Part shown: positions 34,840-43,988 of the stretch, piece by piece
Layout of the letters: every line of letters starts with the position of its first letter
Numbering within the stretch: the stretch's first letter is position 1
Assembly: GCF_001500125.1 (NCBI RefSeq)
Contig: NZ_LQIV01000014.1
Span: 38,278-102,277, forward strand
Origin: Mycobacterium sp. IS-1742
GTDB lineage: Bacteria > Actinomycetota > Actinomycetes > Mycobacteriales > Mycobacteriaceae
Direction of reading: 5' to 3'
DNA: 64,000 nt
Made by a program: the position numbers and the translations under genes
Notes under the pieces: model-generated
What the model saw: the letters and a program-made list of their open reading frames with translations, nothing else
The model's database searches: none
Told to the model about the DNA's origin: nothing

Positions 34840-37800
34840 GTGTCCGAACCGTCCGTGCGGGAACTCCGCAAGCGTCTGGACGGCCTGACCCACCGCGACG
34901 CCGCTCGCCTCGGCCGCCGACTCCGGCAGGCCAAGCCGGACAGGCTCGGGCAGCTCGCCGAGCAGATCGTGGCCGCCGAGGGGCTGATCGCCACCCGCAC
35001 CGCGGCCCTCCCGGCGATCACCTACCCCGACCTCCCCGTCAGTGACCGGCGCGGCGAGATCGCGAAGGCCATCGCCGAGAACCAGGTCGTCGTCGTGGCC
35101 GGGGAGACCGGATCCGGCAAGACCACCCAGCTGCCCAAGATCTGCCTGGAGCTCGGCCGCGGCATCCGCGGCACCATCGGCCACACCCAGCCGCGCCGCC
35201 TGGCTGCCCGCACCGTCGCCCAGCGGATCGCCGACGAACTCGGCACGCCACTCGGTGACGCGGTCGGCTACACGGTCCGCTTCACCGATCAGGCCTCCGA
35301 CCGCACCCTGGTCAAGCTCATGACCGACGGCATCCTGCTCGCCGAGATCCAGCGCGACCGCCGGCTGCTGCGCTACGACACCCTCATCCTCGACGAGGCC
35401 CACGAGCGCAGCCTCAACATCGACTTCCTGCTCGGCTATCTGCGCGAACTGCTGCCGCGCCGGCCCGATCTCAAGGTGATCGTGACCTCGGCGACCATCG
35501 AGCCGGAGCGCTTCGCTCAGCATTTCGGCACCGTCCACGCGCCGGCCCCGATCGTCGAGGTGTCCGGGCGCACCTATCCGGTCGAGATCCGGTACCGGCC
35601 GCTCGAGGTGCCCGTCGTCGACCCGGACACCGACGACCCCGACGATCCCGACCACGAGATCGTCCGGACCGAACTGCGCGATCCGACCGACGCGATCGTC
35701 GACGCGGTCCGCGAGCTCGAGGCCGAACCGCCCGGCGACGTGCTGGTGTTCCTGTCCGGCGAACGCGAGATCCGCGACACCGCCGAAGTCCTGCGCGGCG
35801 AACTCCACAACACCGAGGTGCTGCCGCTCTACGCGCGGCTGCCCACCGCCGAACAGCAGAAGGTCTTCGCACCGCACACCGGCAGGCGGGTCGTGCTGGC
35901 CACCAACGTCGCGGAGACGTCGCTGACGGTGCCGGGCATCCGCTACGTCGTCGACCCCGGCACCGCGCGCATCTCGCGCTACAGCCGGCGCACCAAGGTG
36001 CAGCGGCTGCCGATCGAACCGATCTCGCAGGCATCGGCCGCCCAGCGCGCCGGCCGGTCCGGGCGCACGGCACCCGGTGTGTGCATCCGGCTGTACTCCG
36101 AGGAGGACTTCGAGGCCCGGCCCCGCTACACCGATCCGGAGATCCTGCGCACCAACCTCGCCGCGGTGATCCTGCAGATGGCCGCGCTCGGACTCGGCGA
36201 CGTCGAGGAGTTCCCGTTCCTGGATCCGCCGGAGCGGCGCAGCATCCGCGACGGCGTTGCCCTGTTGCAGGAACTCGGCGCGTTCGACCGGGAAGGGCAG
36301 CTCACCGAGACGGGGCGACGGCTCGCGCGCATCCCACTCGACCCGCGCATCGGCCGGATGATCCTGCAGGCGGACGCGGAGGGCTGCGTGCGTGAGGTGC
36401 TGGTGCTGGCCGCCGCGCTGTCGATCCCCGATCCGCGGGAGCGGCCTGTCGACCGCGAGGACGCCGCCCGGCAGAAACACGCCCGCTTCGCCGACGAGCA
36501 CTCCGACTTCATCTCGTACCTCAACCTGTGGCGCTATCTCGGCGAGCAGCGAAAAGAGCGCTCCGGCAGTTCGTTCCGCCGGATGTGCCGCGAGGAGTTC
36601 CTGCACTATCTGCGGATCCGGGAATGGCAGGATCTGGTCGGCCAGTTGCGCACCATCGCCCGCGACCTCGGCATCCGGGAGTCCGACGAACCCGCGGAAC
36701 CGGCCAGTGTGCACGCCGCGCTGGTGGCCGGGCTGCTGTCGCACGTCGGGTTGCGCGACGGCGATACCCGCGACTATCAGGGCGCCCGCAACTCGCGGTT
36801 CGTGCTGGCGCCCGGATCGGTGCTGACGAAGCGTCCGCCGCGCTGGATCGTCGTGGCCGATTTGGTGGAGACCAGTCGGCTGTTCGGCCGCGTCGGTGCC
36901 CGCATCGACCCCGGCATCGTCGAGCGGATCGCAGGCGACCTCGTCCAGCGCACCCACAGCGAACCGCACTGGGAGGCCGAGCGCGGCGCGGTGATGGGGT
37001 TCGAACGGGTGACGCTCTACGGCCTGCCGCTGGTCGCACGCCGCCGCGTCGACTACGCGCAGATCGACCCCGAACTGGCCCGCGAACTGTTCATCCGCCA
37101 CGCACTCGTCGAAGGGGACTGGCGCACCAAACACCACTTCTTCCGCGACAATGCGCGGCTTCGGGAGGAACTCGAGGAGGTCGAGGAGCGGGCCCGCCGG
37201 CGCGACCTGCTCGTCGGCGACGACGAGGTGTTCGCGTACTACGACTCCCGGATCCCCGAAAGCATAGTCTCGGCACGGCATTTCGACGCGTGGTGGCGCA
37301 AGCAGCGGCACAGGACGCCGGATCTGCTGACGATGACGCGCGACGACCTGCTCCGCCAGGAGGGCGCCGACGAACTGCCCGACCAGTGGCACGCCGGGGA
37401 TCTGGCGCTGCCGCTGAGCTACCGCTTCGAACCGGGCGCGGCCGACGACGGCATCACGGTGCACGTCCCGGTCGAGGTGCTGGCCCGTCTCGGCGGTGAC
37501 GAGTTCGCCTGGCACGTCCCGGCTTTGCGGGAGGAGCTGGTCACCGCGCTGATCAAGTCGCTGCCGAAGGATCTGCGGCGCAACTTCGTCCCGGTGCCGG
37601 ACACCGCACGGGACGTGTTGCGCACGATGAACCCGGGCAGCGGCCCGCTGCTCGAGTCCCTCCAACACGAGCTGTGGCGGCGCAGCGGTGTGACGGTGCC
37701 GCTCGACGCGTTCGACCTCGAGAAGATCCCGGCGCATCTGCGGGTGACGTTCGCGGTCGAGGAGGACGGCGCCGAGGTGGCGCGCGGCAAGGACCTCGAC

Positions 37801-38730
37801 ACATTGCAGGAGCAGTTGGCCGCACCGGTGCGCGACGCCGTCGCCCGCGCGGTCGCCGGCGGGCTGGAACGTACCGGATTGCGTTCGTGGCCCGACGAAC
37901 TCGATGAGTTGCCGCGCACGGTCGAGAACGTCAGCGGCGGCCATCGGGTGCGGGGGTACCCGGCGTTCGTCGACACGGGCTCCGCGGTGGACGTGCGGGT
38001 GTTCGCGACGCCCGCCGAGCAGCGGGCGGCCATGGGACCGGGTATCCGGCGGTTGCTGCGGCTGTCGGCGCCGTCGCCGGTGAAGAACGTGGAACGCGCG
38101 CTGGAGATGCGTCAGCGCCTGGTGCTCGGCGCCAATCCCGACGGGTCGCTGGCCGCGTTGATCGACGACTGCGCGGACGCGGCGGTGGACGCGTTGGCCC
38201 GCGAGCATGTCTGGGTGCGAGCGGATTTCGAGACGGCGACAAAGCGGGTGGCCAAGGCGTTGGTGCCGACGACGCTGGACATCGTGAGCCGGGTGGAGAA
38301 GGTGTTGACCGCCGCGCAGCAGGCGCAGGTGGCGCTGCCCGCCAATCCGCCTGCGGCGCAGGCCGAGGCGATCGCCGACGTCCGCGCCCAGCTGGCCGCG
38401 CTGTTGCCGAAGGGTTTCGTCACCCTGACCGGGGTGGCGCACCTGGCCAACCTCACCCGGTACCTGACCGCGATCGGTCGCCGGCTCGAGCGGCTACCGC
38501 ACGCTGTCGGCGCCGACCGCGAGCGGATGGACCGGGTGCATGGGGTGCAGGCAGCGTACGACGAACTCAGGCAATCGCTTTCGCCGTCACGGGCAGCCGC
38601 CGAGGATGTCCGCGACATCGGCCGGATGATCGAGGAGCTGCGGGTCAGCCTGTGGGCACAGCAGCTCGGCACGCCCCGGCCGGTCAGCGAGCAGCGGATC
38701 TACCGTGCGATCGACGCGGTGACGGCCTAG
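34840..38730 (+). CDS. hrpA: ATP-dependent RNA helicase HrpA
   Basis: This 1,296-residue DEAH helicase has Walker A GETGSGKTT, DEAHERSLN, SATI, and motif VI QRAGRSGR, then the winged-helix/ratchet and OB regions, and the long C-terminal DUF3418 extension that separates HrpA from HrpB. The size matches HrpA of other bacteria. It unwinds or remodels RNA; HrpA rescues stalled or collided ribosomes in E. coli. The start is GTG at 34840 without a clear ribosome site; TATAT at 34825 suggests a leaderless transcript. Its stop overlaps by 4 bp the stop of the convergent oxidoreductase gene. Confidence 0.96.
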   Translation: MSEPSVRELRKRLDGLTHRDAARLGRRLRQAKPDRLGQLAEQIVAAEGLIATRTAALPAITYPDLPVSDRRGEIAKAIAENQVVVVAGETGSGKTTQLPKICLELGRGIRGTIGHTQPRRLAARTVAQRIADELGTPLGDAVGYTVRFTDQASDRTLVKLMTDGILLAEIQRDRRLLRYDTLILDEAHERSLNIDFLLGYLRELLPRRPDLKVIVTSATIEPERFAQHFGTVHAPAPIVEVSGRTYPVEIRYRPLEVPVVDPDTDDPDDPDHEIVRTELRDPTDAIVDAVRELEAEPPGDVLVFLSGEREIRDTAEVLRGELHNTEVLPLYARLPTAEQQKVFAPHTGRRVVLATNVAETSLTVPGIRYVVDPGTARISRYSRRTKVQRLPIEPISQASAAQRAGRSGRTAPGVCIRLYSEEDFEARPRYTDPEILRTNLAAVILQMAALGLGDVEEFPFLDPPERRSIRDGVALLQELGAFDREGQLTETGRRLARIPLDPRIGRMILQADAEGCVREVLVLAAALSIPDPRERPVDREDAARQKHARFADEHSDFISYLNLWRYLGEQRKERSGSSFRRMCREEFLHYLRIREWQDLVGQLRTIARDLGIRESDEPAEPASVHAALVAGLLSHVGLRDGDTRDYQGARNSRFVLAPGSVLTKRPPRWIVVADLVETSRLFGRVGARIDPGIVERIAGDLVQRTHSEPHWEAERGAVMGFERVTLYGLPLVARRRVDYAQIDPELARELFIRHALVEGDWRTKHHFFRDNARLREELEEVEERARRRDLLVGDDEVFAYYDSRIPESIVSARHFDAWWRKQRHRTPDLLTMTRDDLLRQEGADELPDQWHAGDLALPLSYRFEPGAADDGITVHVPVEVLARLGGDEFAWHVPALREELVTALIKSLPKDLRRNFVPVPDTARDVLRTMNPGSGPLLESLQHELWRRSGVTVPLDAFDLEKIPAHLRVTFAVEEDGAEVARGKDLDTLQEQLAAPVRDAVARAVAGGLERTGLRSWPDELDELPRTVENVSGGHRVRGYPAFVDTGSAVDVRVFATPAEQRAAMGPGIRRLLRLSAPSPVKNVERALEMRQRLVLGANPDGSLAALIDDCADAAVDALAREHVWVRADFETATKRVAKALVPTTLDIVSRVEKVLTAAQQAQVALPANPPAAQAEAIADVRAQLAALLPKGFVTLTGVAHLANLTRYLTAIGRRLERLPHAVGADRERMDRVHGVQAAYDELRQSLSPSRAAAEDVRDIGRMIEELRVSLWAQQLGTPRPVSEQRIYRAIDAVTA

Positions 38731-39668
38731 TCCCCGTCCGGCGGATACGGCATCCCGAACTGTTCGGCCAGCAGGCTCTGCGCGACGATCATCGCCGCCT
38801 GCGCGCCGCCCGCGATCGACCCCGCCACATACGGGTGTTCGGTGCACACGTCGCCCGCGGCGAACACCGTCTGCGCCGACGTGCGGTGCAGCGCGTCGAT
38901 ACCGATCGTGTCCACGGCCAGCGGGCCCGGCGTGCAGGAGGCGCCGAGTTGCTCGGCGAGTTTCGAGCGCTGCCGCAGCGGCGCCTCCACCAGCAGCCCG
39001 TCGCGTTCGAGCCGGCTGCCGTCGTTGAAGGCGATGGCCTCGAGCTGTCCGTCGGTTCCGATCAGTTCGGTGATCCGGCGGTCGTCGAGGGTGACGCCCG
39101 CGGCCTTCAACTGGTCGTAGTCGACGCCGTCGAGTTGTGGGTGCCCGTCGGTCAGCAGCACGACGTCGTCGCTCCACCCGCGCAGCATCAGCGACGCGTG
39201 GATCGCCTCCTCGCCGGCCGCCAGCGAGGCCAGCCGCTTGTCGCGCATCTCCCACCCGTGGCAGAACGGGCACTGGAACACCGACTTCCCCCAGAGCGGT
39301 TCCAGGCCGGGAAGATCCGGAGGGCAGTACTGCATACCGGTGGCCAGCACCACCCGGCGGGTGGTGACCTGGTCCCCGTCGTCGAGGGAGAGGACGAAAC
39401 CGTCGTCCTGCGGGGCGCCGTGCACCACGGTGCCCGCCCGGTACTCGACCGTCGGATAGGCCGCGAGCTCGCGGCGACCCGCCGAATACAGTTCCTCGGG
39501 CGGACGCTGGTCGTAACCGAGGAGCCCGCCGATGCCGGTGGAGAACCGGTTGCTCGGTTCGCCCGCGTCGACGAGCAGGGTGCGCCGTCGCGCCCGTCCC
39601 AGGACCAATGTGGCGCTCAGCCCGGCGGCGCCACCACCGACGACGACGCATTCCCATTCGTGTGTCAT
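38727..39668 (-). CDS. Thioredoxin reductase-like FAD/NAD(P) oxidoreductase
   Basis: This 313-residue protein begins with CVVVGGGAAGLSATLVLGRA for FAD, has the redox-type dithiol motif CPFCHGWE near residue 140, and ends with VFAAGDVCTEHPYVAGSIAGGAQAA. The order of motifs is like thioredoxin reductase, but CPFC is followed by HGWE rather than CATCDG and no GxGxxA NADPH motif is clear, so the partner is unknown. It follows upp by 44 bp on the same strand and could be the last gene of the uracil-catabolism operon. Confidence 0.87.
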   Translation of the reverse strand: MTHEWECVVVGGGAAGLSATLVLGRARRRTLLVDAGEPSNRFSTGIGGLLGYDQRPPEELYSAGRRELAAYPTVEYRAGTVVHGAPQDDGFVLSLDDGDQVTTRRVVLATGMQYCPPDLPGLEPLWGKSVFQCPFCHGWEMRDKRLASLAAGEEAIHASLMLRGWSDDVVLLTDGHPQLDGVDYDQLKAAGVTLDDRRITELIGTDGQLEAIAFNDGSRLERDGLLVEAPLRQRSKLAEQLGASCTPGPLAVDTIGIDALHRTSAQTVFAAGDVCTEHPYVAGSIAGGAQAAMIVAQSLLAEQFGMPYPPDGD

Positions 39669-39712
39669 TAGGTCGACCGATTCCCGGACGGGGGGTTGAT
39701 CAAACCAGGCGG

Positions 39713-40342
39713 CTACTTCGTGCCGAAGATGCGGTCACCCGCGTCGCCGAGCCCCGGGACGATGTAGCCGTGCTCGTCGAGCCGGCGGTCGACGGCCGCG
39801 GTGAAGATCGGGACGTCGGGATGGGCCTCCTGCATCGCGGCGATGCCCTCGGGGCAGGTCAGCAGACAGACGAACTTGATGGACTTCGGGCCGCACTCCT
39901 TGATCCGGTCCACCGCGGCCACCGCCGAGTGGCCGGTGGCCAGCATCGGGTCGACGACGACGACGTCGCGCTCGCCCATCTCGGCCGGCATCTTGAAGTA
40001 ATACTCGATGGCGACCAGCGTCTTGGGATCGCGATAGAGCCCGATGTGGCCGACCCGCGCGCCGGGCACCACGGCCAGCATGCCGTCGAGGATGCCCGTG
40101 CCCGCACGCAGGATCGACACGAACACCAGCTTCTTGCCGTCGATCACCTTGCCGACCGTCGTCTCCATCGGGGTCTCCACCTCGAAGTCCTGGGTGGGGA
40201 TGTCCCGCAGCACCTCGTAGGCCATCAGCGCGGAGATCTCGTGCAGCAGTTGACGGAAGCTGTGCGTCGAGGCGTCCTTGCGCCGCAGCAGCGTCAGCTT
40301 GTGCGCCACCAGCGGATGGTCGACGAGGTGGACTTCGCCCAT
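39713..40342 (-). CDS. upp: Uracil phosphoribosyltransferase
   Basis: The enzyme makes UMP from uracil and PRPP. The 209-residue protein has [18 protein letters not shown] at the start, the [13 protein letters not shown] loop, the PRPP-binding motif [24 protein letters not shown] and the C-terminal uracil loop [12 protein letters not shown]. It matches bacterial Upp throughout. ATG at 40342 starts it, 17 bp after urc4. Upp next to urc1 and urc4 suggests that UMP or a related nucleotide is the entry to the URC breakdown route rather than only salvage. Confidence 0.97.
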   Translation of the reverse strand: MGEVHLVDHPLVAHKLTLLRRKDASTHSFRQLLHEISALMAYEVLRDIPTQDFEVETPMETTVGKVIDGKKLVFVSILRAGTGILDGMLAVVPGARVGHIGLYRDPKTLVAIEYYFKMPAEMGERDVVVVDPMLATGHSAVAAVDRIKECGPKSIKFVCLLTCPEGIAAMQEAHPDVPIFTAAVDRRLDEHGYIVPGLGDAGDRIFGTK

Positions 40343-40359
40343 GTCTGTTCCTGTCTGTC

Positions 40360-41532
40360 TCAGAAGACGGTGCCGTCGCTGTCGGTGGTCAGGGGCGGCG
40401 CCCCACCCCGGAGCTCCTGCGCCAGACGGCGTCCGGCGGCCCAGGTTCCGCCCTCGAGGACGCAGGCCAGCGGCATGTCGACGCCGAGTCGCGCGCACAC
40501 CACAGGTGCGAGCTCGTCGAGAAGCGCGACGGTGAGGGCTCGCCACTCGACGATCAGCTCATCCCCGACCTGCCAGGTGCGCCCGGCACACCCGGATTCA
40601 CGCAGTGTCAGCACACCGGTATCCAGCAGCAGGCCGCCGTTGCGGTACTCAGGCAGCCCGGTGAGCGCGTCGACACCCGCCACCGGCACCCCCGCCCACG
40701 TGAACGGTTCGAGCAACGAGTAGGTCAGCCACTGCGACAGCTTGTGGAACGGCACCCAGCCGCGGGTGAGGCCCTCGCCGCCGGCCGCCGGGTGCCGCCA
40801 GCAGTCGCCCAGCGGTTGATCACCGATACTGTTGCCGCTCAACCAGATCGACGACAGCTCGGTGAGCAGCACCGTGAGGATGTCGTGGGCACGCACCGTC
40901 CGCCCTGGCGTGGCGAGGGCGTCGAACAGCCCGCCGGGTCGGCCGGCGAAGACGTCCGAATCCGCCAAGGCCGATCCGAGACGGTGCAGCAGCGCCACCC
41001 GGCCGTCGAGCCCCACCAGCGGGTTGTCCGCGCGGACCTGGAAGGCCGCACCCAGCCGCTCGGTGGTCAGCGCCTGCAGCCCGGCGGCGTCCACGCGCAG
41101 CGGATCGTCCGGATCCGACGAGAACACCCCGTCGGCGAATGCGTGCCAACTCGCGACAGCCAAACCCTCGGAGCGCGAGAACCGTTGACCTGAAGCATCT
41201 TCTGAGAACGTCCAGTCCGCGCCCGCGCCGGCGTCGAGCAGCACGCTGACCACCGCGAGGTCGATCATCGCGCGCGGGTTCCCCGCGAGACCCTCGGCGC
41301 GGTGGACACCACCCGCTTCGAAGTGCCGCCACCGGCTGTGGAACGGGATCGTGAGGTCCGGATACCGCGCGCGGGTCAGCTCGGCCACGATCCGCGCTGC
41401 GGAGTCGAGGGCGTCGTCAACCACGGTGAACCACGCCGAGTCGCCGGCCCTGGCGCGGTGCAGCAGGTGGCCTGCGCGGTCGCGGACGGCGTCGGTGGTG
41501 CGCAGCGCGGCGGCGGCATCCTCCGGCGTCAT
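40360..41532 (-). CDS. Urc4-like uracil catabolism protein (DUF1688)
   Basis: This 390-residue protein has the DUF1688 signature: [71 protein letters not shown], then [19 protein letters not shown] and [16 protein letters not shown]. The family contains URC4 of the yeast uracil catabolism route, whose biochemical role is not settled. It is coupled (ATGA) to the urc1-like gene and followed by upp. That arrangement is the known bacterial uracil-catabolism cluster. Confidence 0.88.
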   Translation of the reverse strand: MTPEDAAAALRTTDAVRDRAGHLLHRARAGDSAWFTVVDDALDSAARIVAELTRARYPDLTIPFHSRWRHFEAGGVHRAEGLAGNPRAMIDLAVVSVLLDAGAGADWTFSEDASGQRFSRSEGLAVASWHAFADGVFSSDPDDPLRVDAAGLQALTTERLGAAFQVRADNPLVGLDGRVALLHRLGSALADSDVFAGRPGGLFDALATPGRTVRAHDILTVLLTELSSIWLSGNSIGDQPLGDCWRHPAAGGEGLTRGWVPFHKLSQWLTYSLLEPFTWAGVPVAGVDALTGLPEYRNGGLLLDTGVLTLRESGCAGRTWQVGDELIVEWRALTVALLDELAPVVCARLGVDMPLACVLEGGTWAAGRRLAQELRGGAPPLTTDSDGTVF

Positions 41533-42773
41533 GGGGTCAACCCGCGACCCTTGACCTTCTTGAGTTGTTCGGCGTCGGGCACCGGGCCCGGGGTGAAGTA
41601 GCCGGCCGCCATCTTCGCGTCGATCTCCACCCGCGCATCGGGCGGGACGAGCTCGTCGGGGATGTTGATCCGTTCGCCCACCTCGATTCCCGAACCGGTG
41701 ATGGCGTCGTACTTCATGTTGCTCATCGACACCAGGCGGTGGATCTTGCGGATCCCGAACCAGTGCAGTACGTCGGGCATGAGTTCCTGGAACCGCATGT
41801 CCTGCACGCCGGCCACGCATTCGGTGCGGGCGAAGTACTGATCGGCGGTGTCGCCGCCGACCTGGCGCTTACGGGCGTTGTAGACCAGGAACTTCGTCAC
41901 CTCACCGAGCGCGCGGCCTTCCTTGCGGGAATACGCCACCAGGCCCACCCCGCCGTTCTGGGCGCCGCGGATGCACTCCTCGATCGCATGGGTCAGATAC
42001 GGCCGGCACGTGCAGATGTCCGAGCCGAAGACGTCCGAACCGTTGCACTCGTCGTGCACGCGGGCGGTCAGCTCGACCGTCGGATCGGCGAGATCAGTTG
42101 CGCTGCCGAAGATGTAGACGGTCTGCCCGCCGATGGGCGGGAGGAACACCTCGAGGTCCGACCGCGTCACGAGCTCCGGGTACATACCGCCGGTCTCCTC
42201 GAACAGCACCCGGCGCAGATCGGTCTCGCTGCACCCGAACCGCTGCGCCACCCCCGGCAGCCACCACACGGGTTCGACGGCCGCCTTGGTGACCAGCGCC
42301 GCGCCACTGGCGAGCAGGATGCGCCCGTCCGGGACCAGCCGGCCCTTCGCGATCGCGTCGGTGATCTCGGGCAGGATCACATGCGCCTTGGTGATCGCGA
42401 TGGTCGGCCGAATGTCAAGGCCCGCAGCGAGTTCCGCGGTGAAGACGTCGGCCACACTGGCGCCCCACGGGTCCATGCTGACGATCGTGGCGGGTTCGCT
42501 CCACTGCGGGTACGGACCGACGGCGTCGGTGGGTGAGGTGTCGGTGAGATCGGCTCGGTGCTCACGTTTGAGCGCGCCCGCGGCGACGGCCAGTGCCCGG
42601 TAGACGCTGTACGACCCGCTGTGCGTGCCGATCACGTTGCGGTGCGAGCGGTTGACGGTCGTCCCGATCACCGGTCCCCGTTCGGCCGCGGTCGGCGCAC
42701 CCCAGCGGATCGTCGGGGTGCCCACGGCGCCGCTGTGCGACGTCAACCGGATGTGGCCGCTTCCAGCCGACAT
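41529..42773 (-). CDS. Urc1-like GTP cyclohydrolase II homologue
   Basis: This 414-residue protein has a long N-terminal extension and then a GTP cyclohydrolase II core: ARVHDECNGSDVFGSDICTCRPYL holds the zinc-binding Cys residues, and GLVAYSRKEGRALGE the catalytic region. URC1 of yeast acts in uracil degradation rather than riboflavin synthesis. The ATG at 42773 has GGAGG seven bases upstream; a GTG at 42779 sits too close to that site. It heads the operon urc1-urc4-upp with ATGA overlap to urc4. The usual ribAB neighbours are absent, which supports URC1 over RibA. Confidence 0.9.
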   Translation of the reverse strand: MSAGSGHIRLTSHSGAVGTPTIRWGAPTAAERGPVIGTTVNRSHRNVIGTHSGSYSVYRALAVAAGALKREHRADLTDTSPTDAVGPYPQWSEPATIVSMDPWGASVADVFTAELAAGLDIRPTIAITKAHVILPEITDAIAKGRLVPDGRILLASGAALVTKAAVEPVWWLPGVAQRFGCSETDLRRVLFEETGGMYPELVTRSDLEVFLPPIGGQTVYIFGSATDLADPTVELTARVHDECNGSDVFGSDICTCRPYLTHAIEECIRGAQNGGVGLVAYSRKEGRALGEVTKFLVYNARKRQVGGDTADQYFARTECVAGVQDMRFQELMPDVLHWFGIRKIHRLVSMSNMKYDAITGSGIEVGERINIPDELVPPDARVEIDAKMAAGYFTPGPVPDAEQLKKVKGRGLTP

Positions 42774-42842
42774 GGTCACACCTCCGTCTGCGGGGGAAGG
42801 CGCCAGCTTAGCGACTTCGGGACGTCTGCGCCCGGTGTCCGC

Positions 42843-43988
42843 TCAGCCCGCCGCGACCCGGGGCACCCGCTCGGGGGTCGCGGTGTCGAGCACCAGGTCG
42901 GCGACGCGGGCGCGGTGCTCCTCGGCTGTGCCGAGCAGCGTCGCGTCGGTGGCGGCCCGCTTGAAGTACAGGTGCGCCTGGTGCTCCCAGGTGAACCCGA
43001 TACCGCCCAGCACCTGGATGGTGTCGGCGGCGATCCGGCTGAGCGCGGCCGAACAGACGGCCTGGGCGATCGCCGTCGCCAGCGCGGCGTCGTCGGACCC
43101 GTCGGTCAGTGCCCACACCGCGTGGTAGGCCGTCGAGCGCGCGTGTTCGGCGTCGACCAGCATGTCGGCCAACCGGTGTTTGACCGCCTGGAACGAGCCG
43201 ATCGGACGGCCGAACTGCAGCCGCGACTTCGCGTACTCGACGGCGATGTCGAGCAGGTGCTGAGCGGCGCCGACCTGTTCGACGGCCAGCAGCGCCGAAC
43301 CCACGTGCAGCGCATGCTGGATGACCCGGGCCGCTTCGTCCGGCCCGGCGATCAGCGTGGCGGGCGCGGCCTGCAGGGTGAGACCCGCCTGGCTGCGGGT
43401 GAGGTCGAGGGTGACCAGCGGTGTGCGTTCCACCCCGTCGGCGTCCGCGTCGACCGCGTAGAGGCCGACCCCGTCGGAACCCTTCGCGGCGACCAGCACG
43501 ACGTCGGCGACCGCACCGTCGACGACCTGTGTGAGCGTGCCCGTCACCGCATCACCCTCGACCGTCAGTCCGACGGCGTCCGGGACGAACGCGCCCGCCC
43601 GGTCACCGACGGCGAACGCCGCGGTGCGGGTGCCCTCGACGAGGGCGCCGAGCAGGTCGTCGCGCGCCGGTCCCGCCGGGGCGGCGACCAGTGCCGGCAC
43701 CGCGAGGTAGACGGTCCCGAACAGCGGTCCGCACACCAGGGATGCGCCGAACTCCTCGACCGCGACGGCCTGGTCCACCAGGTCGCCGCCGACACCGCCG
43801 TCGGCTTCGGGCACCGACAGGCCCAGCACGCCGAGCTCGGAGCCGAGCCGCGCCCACAGCGCAGGGTCGAACGCCGGATCGGACTCCATGATCCGGCGCA
43901 CCGCGGACTCGTCGAAGTGGTCGGCGCAGAACCGCCGCACCGCGTCGCGCAGCTGCCGCTGCTCGTCGGTGAACGTGAACTCAGCCAC
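42843..43988 (-). CDS. Acyl-CoA dehydrogenase
   Basis: This 381-residue protein begins EFTFTDEQRQLRDAVRRFC and has the three-domain acyl-CoA dehydrogenase fold, with LSVPEADGGVGGDLVDQAV, the C-terminal helical part (QFGRPIGSFQAVKHRLADM) and QVLGGIGFTWEHQAHLYFKRA. The GTG at 43988 overlaps the upstream acyl-CoA dehydrogenase stop by 8 bp, so the two proteins are coupled and probably form the heteromeric (alpha2beta2) FadE type known in mycobacterial sterol and lipid degradation. The substrate is unknown. Confidence 0.9.
   Translation of the reverse strand: MAEFTFTDEQRQLRDAVRRFCADHFDESAVRRIMESDPAFDPALWARLGSELGVLGLSVPEADGGVGGDLVDQAVAVEEFGASLVCGPLFGTVYLAVPALVAAPAGPARDDLLGALVEGTRTAAFAVGDRAGAFVPDAVGLTVEGDAVTGTLTQVVDGAVADVVLVAAKGSDGVGLYAVDADADGVERTPLVTLDLTRSQAGLTLQAAPATLIAGPDEAARVIQHALHVGSALLAVEQVGAAQHLLDIAVEYAKSRLQFGRPIGSFQAVKHRLADMLVDAEHARSTAYHAVWALTDGSDDAALATAIAQAVCSAALSRIAADTIQVLGGIGFTWEHQAHLYFKRAATDATLLGTAEEHRARVADLVLDTATPERVPRVAAG

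Noticed and set aside
34747..38442. 1,231-codon open frame on the minus strand opposite hrpA
   Set aside because: It is an antisense shadow of the highly GC-biased hrpA gene, is His/Gln/Arg-rich without domains, and has no ribosome site.
41529..42773. ribA (riboflavin GTP cyclohydrolase II)
   Set aside because: The core is homologous, but a long N-terminal extension, coupling to DUF1688 and proximity to upp point to URC1.
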